Of a stretch of DNA of 64,000 nt, positions 40,003-48,901 are shown piece after piece (position 1 is the stretch's first letter; every line of letters starts with the position of its first letter). The stretch lies in NCBI GenBank assembly GCA_022822365.1, contig JAJEBV010000006.1, positions 62,001-126,000 of the forward strand. Direction: 5' to 3'. The position numbers were made by a program, and so were the translations under genes. The DNA is from Thermoanaerobaculia bacterium. GTDB taxonomy: Bacteria; Acidobacteriota; Thermoanaerobaculia; Multivoradales; Multivoraceae. Below the pieces are notes generated by a model, which did no database searches, was not told where the DNA came from, and saw only the letters and a list, made by a program, of their open reading frames with translations.

Positions 40003-43000
40003 ATGTTCAGCCGCCTGCTATTCGTCGTTGTCTGTCTGGCCGCGAGCGCGGCGATGTCCCCTCCCGCGACCGCCCAGTCCGAGGCGACGACGGGCATCAT
40101 CCGCGGCACGGTGCGCGGGCCCGACGGAATGGTCGTCGGCGGCGCCCAGGTGCTGATCCAGCATGCGGAAACGGGGTTGGCGACGTCCGTCGAGACGACG
40201 GCTACGGGCGCGTTCGCCCGAACGCTGCTGCCGCTCGGTTCCTACGAACTGATCGTGACCGGGGACGACGAAGGACTGATGGAGCGGATCGCCGGCCTGA
40301 CGCTTCGCGTCGGCGAGAGCCTGAACCTCGACATCGAACTGAAGCCCGTTGTTGCCGACGAGATCCCCGTCGTCGCCGATGCCTACGGCACGGCCGCGAC
40401 CGAAGACGTGACGACCTCCCAGCGGCTCTCCGACGAGGTGATCGAGGGACTGCCCGTGAACGGCCGGAACTTCTTCGACCTGACCCTGCTCACACCGGGC
40501 GCCTCGCTGTCCCAGGGGCCCGACGGCGATGAGCTGAACATCAGCGGCCAGCGCGGCATCTTCAACAACTTCATCGTCGACGGCGCCGACTTCAACAACT
40601 CGTTCTTCGGCGAGCAACGGGGCGGCCAGCGGCCGGCCTTCACCTTCAACCAGGACGCGATCCAGGAGATGGTCGTCATCAACCAGGGCGCGACGGCCGA
40701 GTTCGGCCGCTCGGCAGGCGGCTTCGTCAACGTGATCACGAAGTCCGGCACGAACGAACTCGAGGGCACGGTGCACACGTTCCGGCAGTGGGACGGCATC
40801 TCGTCCGAGCACCCGGCGGGGGAAGCGGCGAAGCCGGAGTTCGAGCGCCTGCAGTACGGCTTCACGCTCGGCGGGCCGATCCGGCGCGAGCGGGTGTTCT
40901 TCTTCGGCGCCTACGACGAGCAGGACGCCTCGGAGACCAAGCAACTCGTGCGCGCCGTCGCCGGCCCCGCCAACCTGGCACGGCTCGACCGTTTCCTGCG
41001 GGACCGCTGGCCCGGCCTGTTCGAAGGCGAGTTCGGCCCCATCGAGCGCAGCGACGACAACCGAGCCCTGATCGCCAAGCTGGACTTCAACCTGAGCGAA
41101 AGCCACCAGGCTTCGGTCAAGTACAACTACACGTGGTCGGAACAGGAGAACGGCACGTTCGACGTCGACTCCTGGGGCCTGTCCGCGAACGGCATCGAGC
41201 AGGACTACTCGCACGCGGTCAACCTCAGCCTGCGCTCCCTCCTCAGCAACCGGACCTCGAACGAGCTCCGCCTGCAGTGGGCGCGCGAGAACCGGCCGCG
41301 GCGCTACGGCGGACCGCTGCAGCCGGGAGTCGAGCCTCCGCCCCAGCCGCCCTACCAGGTCCTCGGCGGCAGGCCCTTCCCCGACATCGGGATGGACTTC
41401 GCCGACGGCTTCCGGATCGGCCTGCCGTTCTTCCTGCCGATCGGCGCCGACGCGGCGGACGACCGCCAGCAGCTCGTCGACAACGTCTCCACGCTGCTCG
41501 GCGACCACCTGGTCAAGGCGGGGATCGAGGCGAACCGGACCGGTATCGCCCAGCAATTCCTGGGCTTCGGCAACAGCCGCTACATCTTCGATTCGGTGGA
41601 TGGCTTCATCAACTTCGTCGAGCAGGGGAACGGCTACGTGACCTGCTCCGACGGATCGAGCAGCGCCTCCGGCGCCTGCCCGTCCGGCGCGGAGATCACC
41701 GGGCCCGTGCTGCTCTACCTGCAGGCCGCCACCGTGCCCGGCATCCCGCCGGAGGACCTGGGCAGGCAGGCCTTCGACGTCGACGAGGTCGCTTTCTTCC
41801 TCCAGGACACCTGGCAGGCGAGGGACCGGGTCGTCCTGAACCTCGGTCTGCGCTGGGAGGGAACCTGGAGCCCCGACCCGCTGATCGCACCGCGGGACAC
41901 CTGGTACGCCCCCTACCTCGACGACCCCCGCTTTCCCTCCGACGGCACGATCCCGGACGATCTCGACAACTTTCAGCCGCGCCTTGGCCTGGTCTGGGAC
42001 GCCTCTGGCGACGGCGCCAATGTCGTCCGGCTGAACGCGGGCTCCTACGTTTCCCGCATTCCGAGTCTCGTGCTCGTCGGCCCCCGCGTCACGAACGGCG
42101 CCTTCCAGCAGACCCTGTTCAGGAGCAGCGCCGCCTCGCCGGCGCTCGGCCCGGTGCCGCCAATCGACGAGCAGATCGACGGTTCGAACACCCTGCCCTT
42201 CCTGCCCGACATCACGGTCGCCGACCGGGACCTCGAACTGCCCGAAACCTGGTCATTCGGCGCGGGCTTCGAGCGCCGGCTGGGCCGCGGGCTGACCGCC
42301 GAACTCGCCTACCAGCACGCCCGGACGGATGGACTCTTCCGCTTCGTCGACCGAAACCACCCGGCCTTCGGGTCACCCTTCGGTGTCGGCACCCATCCGG
42401 GCGGCGGCGGCATCAATGCCCTGAACAACACGGAAAGCTCGGCGCGCTCCCGCTACCACGGCCTGACCGCGACCCTGCGCGGCCGCGACGCCTTCGACGG
42501 ACTGCTGACCTTCGAAGTGAACTACACCTTCAGCCGGGATCGCTCCGACGACGACAACGAGCGGGACCCCTTCACCTTCCGCTACGCCGACCCCGCGAAC
42601 CTCGGCCCCGAGTTCGGCTGGTCCGACCGGGACCGCCGGCACCAGGTCGCGGGCTACCTGCTGTTCGCCCTGCCCCGCGACATCCAGTTCAGCAACGTGT
42701 TCCGCTACCTGTCGGCGTCACCCGTCTCGGAGTCCTGCGCCGCCCCCGGCCAGCGAGCCGCCCAGCCGTCCGACCGCATCTGCGCCGACGGCCGCATCCT
42801 CCAGCGGAACACGCTACGGCGCGACAACGACTTCCTGACCTGGGACATCCGCCTGTCGCGCCCCTTCACCCTCGGCCGCGGCGTCACCCTCGAGCCGGTC
42901 TTCGAGATCTTCAACCTGACGAACGCCGACAACCGCCTCGACGCCGCCCAGGGCTCCCTGCTCTTCAACTTCGACGGCACGATCCGCAGCGGCCTGGGAG

Positions 43001-43041
43001 ACAGTCGCCGCGGCCAGATCGGTCTGCACGTTCACTTCTGA
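40003..43041 (+). CDS. TonB-dependent receptor, Oar-like, with carboxypeptidase-regulatory-like domain
   Basis: 1012 aa outer-membrane protein. The signal peptide MFSRLLFVVVCLAASAAM...TAQ is followed by a carboxypeptidase-like beta-sandwich (about 28-115: GIIRGTVRGPDGMVVGGAQVLI...ETTATGAFARTLLPLGSYEL). The plug follows (SDEVIEGLPVNGRNFFDLTLLTPG, GQRGIFNNFIVDGADFNN), then the barrel with FGRSAGGFVNVITKSGTNELEG, ending in aromatic HVHF. Oar-type receptors import bulky substrates or act in protein export and surface assembly. ATG 40003 gives the proper signal peptide; AGGG lies about ten bases upstream. Divergent LuxR genes may regulate it. Confidence 0.92.
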   Translation: MFSRLLFVVVCLAASAAMSPPATAQSEATTGIIRGTVRGPDGMVVGGAQVLIQHAETGLATSVETTATGAFARTLLPLGSYELIVTGDDEGLMERIAGLTLRVGESLNLDIELKPVVADEIPVVADAYGTAATEDVTTSQRLSDEVIEGLPVNGRNFFDLTLLTPGASLSQGPDGDELNISGQRGIFNNFIVDGADFNNSFFGEQRGGQRPAFTFNQDAIQEMVVINQGATAEFGRSAGGFVNVITKSGTNELEGTVHTFRQWDGISSEHPAGEAAKPEFERLQYGFTLGGPIRRERVFFFGAYDEQDASETKQLVRAVAGPANLARLDRFLRDRWPGLFEGEFGPIERSDDNRALIAKLDFNLSESHQASVKYNYTWSEQENGTFDVDSWGLSANGIEQDYSHAVNLSLRSLLSNRTSNELRLQWARENRPRRYGGPLQPGVEPPPQPPYQVLGGRPFPDIGMDFADGFRIGLPFFLPIGADAADDRQQLVDNVSTLLGDHLVKAGIEANRTGIAQQFLGFGNSRYIFDSVDGFINFVEQGNGYVTCSDGSSSASGACPSGAEITGPVLLYLQAATVPGIPPEDLGRQAFDVDEVAFFLQDTWQARDRVVLNLGLRWEGTWSPDPLIAPRDTWYAPYLDDPRFPSDGTIPDDLDNFQPRLGLVWDASGDGANVVRLNAGSYVSRIPSLVLVGPRVTNGAFQQTLFRSSAASPALGPVPPIDEQIDGSNTLPFLPDITVADRDLELPETWSFGAGFERRLGRGLTAELAYQHARTDGLFRFVDRNHPAFGSPFGVGTHPGGGGINALNNTESSARSRYHGLTATLRGRDAFDGLLTFEVNYTFSRDRSDDDNERDPFTFRYADPANLGPEFGWSDRDRRHQVAGYLLFALPRDIQFSNVFRYLSASPVSESCAAPGQRAAQPSDRICADGRILQRNTLRRDNDFLTWDIRLSRPFTLGRGVTLEPVFEIFNLTNADNRLDAAQGSLLFNFDGTIRSGLGDSRRGQIGLHVHF

Positions 43042-43061
43042 AGACCCGGAGGCACTTCCAG

Positions 43062-44240
43062 CTACGCGCCGAGGATTCGGAGCTCCCTCGGCGACGAGGT
43101 AAGAAGCTCGCAGCCCTGCTCGGTCACCCGGACGTTGTCCTCGATCCGCACGCCGCCCCAGCCGTCCAGGTAGAGGCCCGGCTCGATCGTGAACACCGCT
43201 CCCTCCTCGACAACGTCGGTGTTGCCCGCCATCACCGACGGCGGCTCGTGGATCTCCAGGCCCAGGCCGTGGCCCGTGCGATGAGTCATGAACTCCTTGA
43301 AGCGCGCGGCACGCAGGTTCGCCTGGCAGTTCTTGTGGACGTAGTCGTAGGTAACGCCGGGACGTGACGCCGCCACCCCGCGGATGTTCGCCTGCAGCAC
43401 GGCCTCGTAGACCTCTCGCATGCGGTCCGTCGGGGAGCCGCTGACGACGAACGTGCGGGTGATGTCGCAGTGGTAGCCATCGAACGATGTCCCGAAGTCG
43501 ATCAGCAGGAACTCGCCTTCCTCCATCTTCCGCTCGTCGGGCACACCGTGGGGCAGAGCGCTCTTCGGACCGCTGAGAACGATCGGGCCGAAGGAGATGC
43601 CAGCCCCGCCGCGACGAAGCAGCTCGCTCGAGAGTTTGGCCGCGATCTCGCGCTCGGTGCGCCCCGGCTTGACGTCCCGCAGCGTGAACTCGAGCGCCGC
43701 CTCGGCGATCTTCGACGCCTGCTGGATTGCTTTCGCCTCCTCGTCGCTCTTCTTGAGCCGCAGTTCACTCACGATCGACTCGGCGCTCTCGAGCTTCGCC
43801 TTCGGCAGCTCGCGGGCTAGGTGCTGAGCTTCCATGTAGCGCAGGCTGAGCGGTTCGACCGCCACCCGCGAGGCCTTTCCGAGGGCCTTGAACGCCGCGG
43901 CCGCGGCCTCCTCCGGACCGTCCGCGTCGTCCCAAAGATGCACCGACTCGACCGCCGGCGCGACGCCGCGGAAGTTCGCCTCCTCCAGCGCGGGCACGAT
44001 GGCCACCGGAGCGTCGGCGGTGGGCACGATGAGCAGGAAGAGCCGCTCGTGCCCGTCGAAGCGGTGGCCCAGGAGCCACGTCAACGTGGCGCCCGGCGTC
44101 AGCACCACGGCATCGGCGCCGGCCGAAGCCGCAGCCTGCCGCAACTGCTCCAGACGGACGGCATCGCGGCTCGAGTGCCTCGGCGCCCCGTTGTCCTCGG
44201 CCCCTTCCGCCAGCCCTGCCTCCACGGTGTCGTCGCCCAT
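43062..44240 (-). CDS. M24 family Xaa-Pro aminopeptidase-like metallopeptidase
   Basis: 392 aa. The N-terminal creatinase-like domain (about 25-160) includes LTWLLGHRFDGHERLFLLIV. The C-terminal pita-bread domain has all five metal ligands in order: both Asp of LIDFGTSFDGYHCDITRT, H in THRTGHGLGLEIHE, E of FTIEPGLYLDGWGG, and E of RIEDNVRV. It removes N-terminal residues before proline. There is no signal peptide, so it is cytoplasmic. It is convergent with the TonB receptor gene and divergent from the acyl-CoA dehydrogenases. Confidence 0.93.
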   Translation of the reverse strand: MGDDTVEAGLAEGAEDNGAPRHSSRDAVRLEQLRQAAASAGADAVVLTPGATLTWLLGHRFDGHERLFLLIVPTADAPVAIVPALEEANFRGVAPAVESVHLWDDADGPEEAAAAAFKALGKASRVAVEPLSLRYMEAQHLARELPKAKLESAESIVSELRLKKSDEEAKAIQQASKIAEAALEFTLRDVKPGRTEREIAAKLSSELLRRGGAGISFGPIVLSGPKSALPHGVPDERKMEEGEFLLIDFGTSFDGYHCDITRTFVVSGSPTDRMREVYEAVLQANIRGVAASRPGVTYDYVHKNCQANLRAARFKEFMTHRTGHGLGLEIHEPPSVMAGNTDVVEEGAVFTIEPGLYLDGWGGVRIEDNVRVTEQGCELLTSSPRELRILGA

Positions 44241-44359
44241 CTTGTCGTCGCCGCCCTTCCCGAGGTTGTCGTTTCGCCGGAGTGTAGAACCCGACAGCTT
44301 ACTCTGAACGCTCGGGAGTACTGACGAGGGCGCCCGTGCAGGATAGAGTCGCGCCCATC

Positions 44360-45553
44360 ATGGACACATCGATCGGCTCCGAATACGACTCCCTCCGCGA
44401 GGAGGTTCGCTCTTTCTTCGCCGCCAACGAAGACGTCGCAGTCCCCGCGGGTCCCGGCTTCGGCGGCGACGCCTCCGAGGTGCGCAGGCGCGTCGTCGAG
44501 TGGCAGAAACGGCTCGTCGATGGAGGCTACGCAGGCCGCGAGATCCCGCAACGCTATGGCGGCGCCGGCCACGAGCCCGACCCCCTCGCCAGCCTGGTCA
44601 TCGAAGAGGAGTTCCAGGACGCCGGAATCTCCCTCGGCATGGAGAACCAGGGCATCAGCATGTTCGTCCCGACGCTGCTGCACTTCGGCCGTGAAGACCA
44701 GAAGCAGGATCTGATCCGGCCGACGATCCGCGGCGAGATGATCTGGTGCCAGGGGTACAGCGAGCCGGGCTCCGGTTCCGACCTGGCGTCGCTGCGCACG
44801 TCCGCGGTGCTGGACGGCGACGAGTACGTGATCAACGGCCAGAAGATCTGGACCAGCGGCGCCCGCGAAGCGGAGATGATGTTCGCTCTGATTCGCACGG
44901 AAGCCGACGCAGGGAAGCACGCGGGGATCAGCTACATCGTGCTGCCGATGGATACGCCCGGGATCGAGGTGCGGCCGCTGATGACGATGACCGGCGACGC
45001 CTCCTTCAACGAGGTCTTCTTCACCGACGTGCGCGTGCCGGCGACCAACGTGATCGGCCGCCCGGGCCAGGGCTGGGAGGTCGGCACCTACACGCTGCGC
45101 TTCGAGCGCAACATGCTCGGCCGCTCGAACGCGACCGAGAACTACCTGACCGGCTGTGTCGACATCCTCCGCGAGACCGGTCTGATCGATTCGCCCGTCT
45201 ACCGCGACCGCCTGCTCAAGCTCGAGGGCCGGGTGCAAGCGATGAAGTACCACCAGTTGCGCCTGCTCACCGACCGGCTGAAGAAGCGGGACTCCGGCGC
45301 GGGCGGCCTGATCGTCAAGTTGAACAACTGCCAGTTGAACTACGACGTCTGCGCCCTGGCGATCGACGCGATGGCCGAGCGCGGGGTGCTCAGGCGCGGC
45401 TCGAAGCACGTCCGCGACTACGGCAACTGGCAGCGCAACTACATGTACGCCCTGGGCCTGATCATCGGCGGCGGCACCGCCCAGATCCAGAAGAACATCA
45501 TCGGCGAGCGGGGACTCGGTCTGCCGCGGGAGCCGAAGCCGGCCGCGGCCTGA
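44360..45553 (+). CDS. Acyl-CoA dehydrogenase, subunit-like protein 1
   Basis: 397 aa. The FAD/acyl-CoA core contains MIWCQGYSEPGSGSDLASL (flavin contact), INGQKIWTSGAREAEMMF and VTFNEV-type FNEVFFTDVRVP. The C-terminal domain ends IGGGTAQIQKNIIGERGLGLPR. It removes two hydrogens from an acyl-CoA. The next gene, 28 bases on, is a second, shorter and dissimilar acyl-CoA dehydrogenase. This resembles the heteromeric pairs known for bulky side-chain (for example sterol-type) acyl-CoAs, where two half-sites form each enzyme. The substrate is unknown. GTG at 44336 is an alternative start. Confidence 0.92.
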   Translation: MDTSIGSEYDSLREEVRSFFAANEDVAVPAGPGFGGDASEVRRRVVEWQKRLVDGGYAGREIPQRYGGAGHEPDPLASLVIEEEFQDAGISLGMENQGISMFVPTLLHFGREDQKQDLIRPTIRGEMIWCQGYSEPGSGSDLASLRTSAVLDGDEYVINGQKIWTSGAREAEMMFALIRTEADAGKHAGISYIVLPMDTPGIEVRPLMTMTGDASFNEVFFTDVRVPATNVIGRPGQGWEVGTYTLRFERNMLGRSNATENYLTGCVDILRETGLIDSPVYRDRLLKLEGRVQAMKYHQLRLLTDRLKKRDSGAGGLIVKLNNCQLNYDVCALAIDAMAERGVLRRGSKHVRDYGNWQRNYMYALGLIIGGGTAQIQKNIIGERGLGLPREPKPAAA

Positions 45554-45581
45554 CGGCCGGAGCCACAAGGAGTCCTCGAAC

Positions 45582-46634
45582 ATGGACTTTGGACTGACGC
45601 AGCCGCAGGAGCTGCTACGCGATTCGATCGCCCGCTTTCTGGCTCAGGACGTCGGCATCGAGCGCGTCCGCCGCGTGATGGATTCGGACTCCGGCCGCGA
45701 CGAAGCGATCCACGGCCAGCTCGGCGACCAGGGGATCACGGGGCTCCTGATCGACATGGACTTCGGCGGTTCGGAACTCGGGATGCAGGAGGCGGCGATC
45801 GCCGCGCAGGAACTCGGTCGGGCCGCGGCGCCCGTCAACTTCCACTCGGCCTACGTGCTGGCGCCGCTGCTGCTCGCCGGCGCCGACGCCGGAGAGCGGA
45901 AGAGCGCCCTGCTCGAAGGGATCGCCGAAGGCAGGTCGCTGATCACGCCGATCCTCGATGCGCCGATCGACGGCGGACGGATCGACGGCGCCGTCCTCTA
46001 CGTGCCCGACGCCCCATGGTCCGACGCCTTTCTGCTCGAGTCAGGGGGCAGCCTGCACCTGCTTGACGCTTCCGTCCCCGGCATCGACATCGAGCCGCTC
46101 GAAACAGTCGACGACACCCGCCGGGTCGCCGAGGTCACGTTCGCCGGCATCGACCTGGGAGCGGCCGAGAGCCTCGGCGGCAGCGCCGACAGCACGCGGC
46201 GAGCCGTCCACGCCGCCCGGATCGCCCTCGCCGCCGACGCCCTCGGCGCCGCCCAGAAGGGCCTTCACATCTCCGTCGAGTACGCCAAGGAGCGCAAGCA
46301 GTTCGAGCGGATTATCGGCTCCTTCCAGGCGGTGAAGCACATCTGCGCCGAGGTCCTGGCCGAAGTCGATCCGGTCCAGTCCCTGCTCTGGCACACCGCC
46401 GACGCCTGGGACGGGGGATCGGACGAGATCAACCACCTCGCCCCCCTGCTCAAGGCTCACGCCACCGAAGTCGCCAGCACCGCCGTGACGATGACCACCC
46501 AGGTCTTCGGCGGCATGGGCTTCACGCACGAGTGCGACATGCACATCTTCTACAAGCGCGCCGGCTACGACCGGCAGATGATGGGGAATCCGACCGCGCT
46601 GCGGGAGCAGGCGGCGGCGGTGATGTACGGCTGA
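45582..46634 (+). CDS. Acyl-CoA dehydrogenase, subunit-like protein 2
   Basis: 350 aa, shorter than usual. The N-terminal helical domain (DFGLTQPQELLRDSIARFLAQD) and C-terminal domain (GAAQKGLHISVEYAKERKQFERIIGSFQAVKHICAEV; TTQVFGGMGFTHECDMHIFYKRA) are clear. The middle beta domain is reduced and lacks the flavin motif seen in its partner. That asymmetry is typical of the non-catalytic or half-site partner in heterotetrameric acyl-CoA dehydrogenases. It is co-directional and tightly spaced with subunit 1. Confidence 0.9.
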   Translation: MDFGLTQPQELLRDSIARFLAQDVGIERVRRVMDSDSGRDEAIHGQLGDQGITGLLIDMDFGGSELGMQEAAIAAQELGRAAAPVNFHSAYVLAPLLLAGADAGERKSALLEGIAEGRSLITPILDAPIDGGRIDGAVLYVPDAPWSDAFLLESGGSLHLLDASVPGIDIEPLETVDDTRRVAEVTFAGIDLGAAESLGGSADSTRRAVHAARIALAADALGAAQKGLHISVEYAKERKQFERIIGSFQAVKHICAEVLAEVDPVQSLLWHTADAWDGGSDEINHLAPLLKAHATEVASTAVTMTTQVFGGMGFTHECDMHIFYKRAGYDRQMMGNPTALREQAAAVMYG

Positions 46635-46706
46635 GAGAGCGGCGAGCCCTAAGCCGACCGACCCCGATCACGCTCCAGGCTGCACGACAACCCGCTCCGC
46701 TATCAG

Positions 46707-48023
46707 TTGATTCTCGGCCCGCGGCGAGTCGGCAAGACGACTGTTCTCTACCAGACCGTTCGGCATCTACTCAGGCATGGCATCGAGCCATCCCGGGTCT
46801 GGTGGCTCCGCATGGATCACCCCCTCCTCCAGGCCGCGGATCTTGGCGGGCTGATTCGCACCGTCGGGTCCGCTACGGGCGCGACTCCCGACCGGCCCGC
46901 CTACATCATGCTGGACGAACTGGTCTACGCCCGGGACTGGGACCTCTGGCTGAAGGCGTTCCACGACGACAGATGGCCAATTCGGATCGCCGCAACCTCA
47001 AGCGCGACGGCGGCCCTCAAGCAGCGCCGCCTCGAGAGCGGTGTCGGCCGATGGACCGAGCAACGCCTGATGCCCTGCCTGTTCGACGAGTTCCTCGACC
47101 TGGTCGGTGAACCGGATCAGCTCTCACCAGCGCCGACGCTCGCCGCAACGCTGCACGACCTCCAGGCCGGCTCGCCGGGAAGCCCGGCGATCATCAGATG
47201 GCGCGAGATCTTCCTCCTGACCGGCGGGTTCCCCGAACTGATCGTCCCGCACCGCCAACGCGACCTTCAGGGCAACAACCTCGAACTCGAGTTCGAGGGG
47301 CTCCTTCTCAAGTCCCAACGGGTACTGCGCGACGACGCCGTTGAAAGGGCGATCTACAAGGACATTCCGCAGTCGTTCGGCCTGAACGACCCGATGAAGC
47401 TGGAACGCCTGCTCTACACGCTGGCCGGACAGATGACCGGGCTGGTCTCCCCGACCGCGCTGGCCAGGAACCTCGGCCTCTCTCAACCGACCGTTGACCG
47501 GTACGTCTCCTACCTGGAGCGGGCGTTCCTCGTCTTAACACTGCCCAACTACAGCGGTAGCGAAGCCAGAATCCAGCGCAGAGGACGAAAGCTCTACTTC
47601 GTGGACGGCGCGATCCGGAACGCCGCCCTCCAACGAGGTGTCGCGCCCCTCGGCGACCCGCGGGAACTCGGTGTGCTGCTGGAGAATCTGGCTGCGACAT
47701 CGGTTCATACGCTCGCTGCACACGCTGGGATCCGTCTACACCACTGGCACGAGGGAAGGCGAAAGGTCGACCTGATCTTCGACGACCCGCGCCAGCCGCT
47801 CGCCTTCGAGATCACCTCCTCCAGCCGACACAGTCGGGCAGGGCTCAAGGCGCTCATCGAACGCCACGGCCGCTTTCGGGGACACAGCTACCTGGTCGCC
47901 CCGGAGGTCTCCCTGCAGCCGGCCGACGCCACGAAGACGGGCATCGGCACCCTGCCTCTCGACTCGTTCCTGGTCGCTGTTGGAGCCCAGGCCAAACGGG
48001 CGCTGCTCGATCGGCTGGGATAA
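46707..48023 (+). CDS. DUF4143-type ATPase, possibly N-terminally truncated
   Basis: 438 aa counted from TTG 46707. The P-loop GPRRVGKTT occurs at once (residues 4-12). YIMLDELVYARDWDLWL supplies Walker B and the adjacent strand, and IRIAATSSATAAL sensor 1. A winged-helix region about 245-285 (VSPTALARNLGLSQPTVDRYVSYLERAFLV) and the C-terminal restriction-like fold VDLIF...PLAFEITSS follow, as in DUF4143 proteins. No ATG or GTG lies between the upstream stop (46650) and the P-loop. Candidates are CTG 46680 (adding HDNPLRYQ, as in relatives) or TTG 46707. Function in this family is poorly defined; some members are linked to mobile or toxin-like loci. Confidence 0.8.
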   Translation: MILGPRRVGKTTVLYQTVRHLLRHGIEPSRVWWLRMDHPLLQAADLGGLIRTVGSATGATPDRPAYIMLDELVYARDWDLWLKAFHDDRWPIRIAATSSATAALKQRRLESGVGRWTEQRLMPCLFDEFLDLVGEPDQLSPAPTLAATLHDLQAGSPGSPAIIRWREIFLLTGGFPELIVPHRQRDLQGNNLELEFEGLLLKSQRVLRDDAVERAIYKDIPQSFGLNDPMKLERLLYTLAGQMTGLVSPTALARNLGLSQPTVDRYVSYLERAFLVLTLPNYSGSEARIQRRGRKLYFVDGAIRNAALQRGVAPLGDPRELGVLLENLAATSVHTLAAHAGIRLHHWHEGRRKVDLIFDDPRQPLAFEITSSSRHSRAGLKALIERHGRFRGHSYLVAPEVSLQPADATKTGIGTLPLDSFLVAVGAQAKRALLDRLG

Positions 48024-48054
48024 CCGCTGGCGCGGAGCCTCAGGGTTCGCGACC

Positions 48055-48891
48055 TCAGGGGTCCGCGCCGAACAGCCGCACGAGACTCACCGTCACGCCG
48101 ACACCTTCCGCCTCCACGGTCGAAGGCACGGTGACGCGGACGTCCGGGAAGTCGGCGACCCAGGATTCGTCGCCGTACCGGCTGTAGGCCGCCTCGAGGC
48201 GCAACGCGATCCGGCGGGCGTACTCGCCGCTGCCGAACCGCTTCTCCAGGCCGAAGCCCAGGGTGGTGGCTATCGGATCCACATCGCGGCCGTCGGTCCC
48301 CGAGACGTACTCGGACGGCGAACACGGCTCAGCCGTCAGGCAGCCCTCGAAGGTCGTGCTGAAGCGCGCCTTGAAGAGCCGCACGCCGCCGAGCAGGTAG
48401 AAGCTCATGTCCCGGGACTGGAGCGACTCCGGCCGGAAGCCGAGGCGCAGAGACAGGCCGTAGCTGCGCCTCTTGTCGAGGGACCAGGTGTCCGGCCAGC
48501 TCTCGCCCAGTTGCTTGCGTTCCGCCGACGTGCCCACGCCGGAGAGCTGGCCGTCCGGCTCGCCGCTGTGGAACGTGACGTCGATTTCCGTGCTCAGGTA
48601 GGCGCCGGCGTCACCCAGTGGCGCACGGTAGCCCGCCAGGAAGCCGACCGCCAGGTCGAAGGTATCGGCCGAACTCGTGTCGTGGAACACCATGCCTCGT
48701 CGCGGTTCGGGCACCAGCGTGTCGGGATCCGTGTTGTCGACGATCTTCGAGAAGGTGGCGTCGAACTGCTCGGCCGAGGCGGTGTAGCCGGCGTAGAAGC
48801 CGCGCTCCTGGGCGAGGGACGCTCCGGCAAGGAAGAGTAGCGACGCCGCGCCGAGGCCCGCGGCCCTTCGTCGGAGCTTGCTCATCTTCAT
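48055..48891 (-). CDS. Outer-membrane beta-barrel-like protein
   Basis: 278 aa. The signal peptide LGAASLLFLAGASLAQ is followed by alternating amphipathic strands (GFYAGYTASAEQF, DLAVGFLAGYRAPLG, GAYLSTEIDVTFH, YGLSLRLGFRPE, MSFYLLGGVRLF, ALRLEAAYSRYG) and a C-terminal strand VGVTVSLVRLF, the pattern of a small outer-membrane barrel. It is the last gene of a four-gene minus-strand operon, 10 bases after the serine hydrolase stop. The transported or bound molecule is unknown. Confidence 0.75.
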   Translation of the reverse strand: MKMSKLRRRAAGLGAASLLFLAGASLAQERGFYAGYTASAEQFDATFSKIVDNTDPDTLVPEPRRGMVFHDTSSADTFDLAVGFLAGYRAPLGDAGAYLSTEIDVTFHSGEPDGQLSGVGTSAERKQLGESWPDTWSLDKRRSYGLSLRLGFRPESLQSRDMSFYLLGGVRLFKARFSTTFEGCLTAEPCSPSEYVSGTDGRDVDPIATTLGFGLEKRFGSGEYARRIALRLEAAYSRYGDESWVADFPDVRVTVPSTVEAEGVGVTVSLVRLFGADP

Positions 48892-48901
48892 CGCCTCGCG
48901 C

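Noticed and set aside
40788..43367. 859-codon plus frame inside the Oar-like receptor gene
   Set aside because: Out-of-frame shadow of the receptor, Arg/Pro-rich, no motif.
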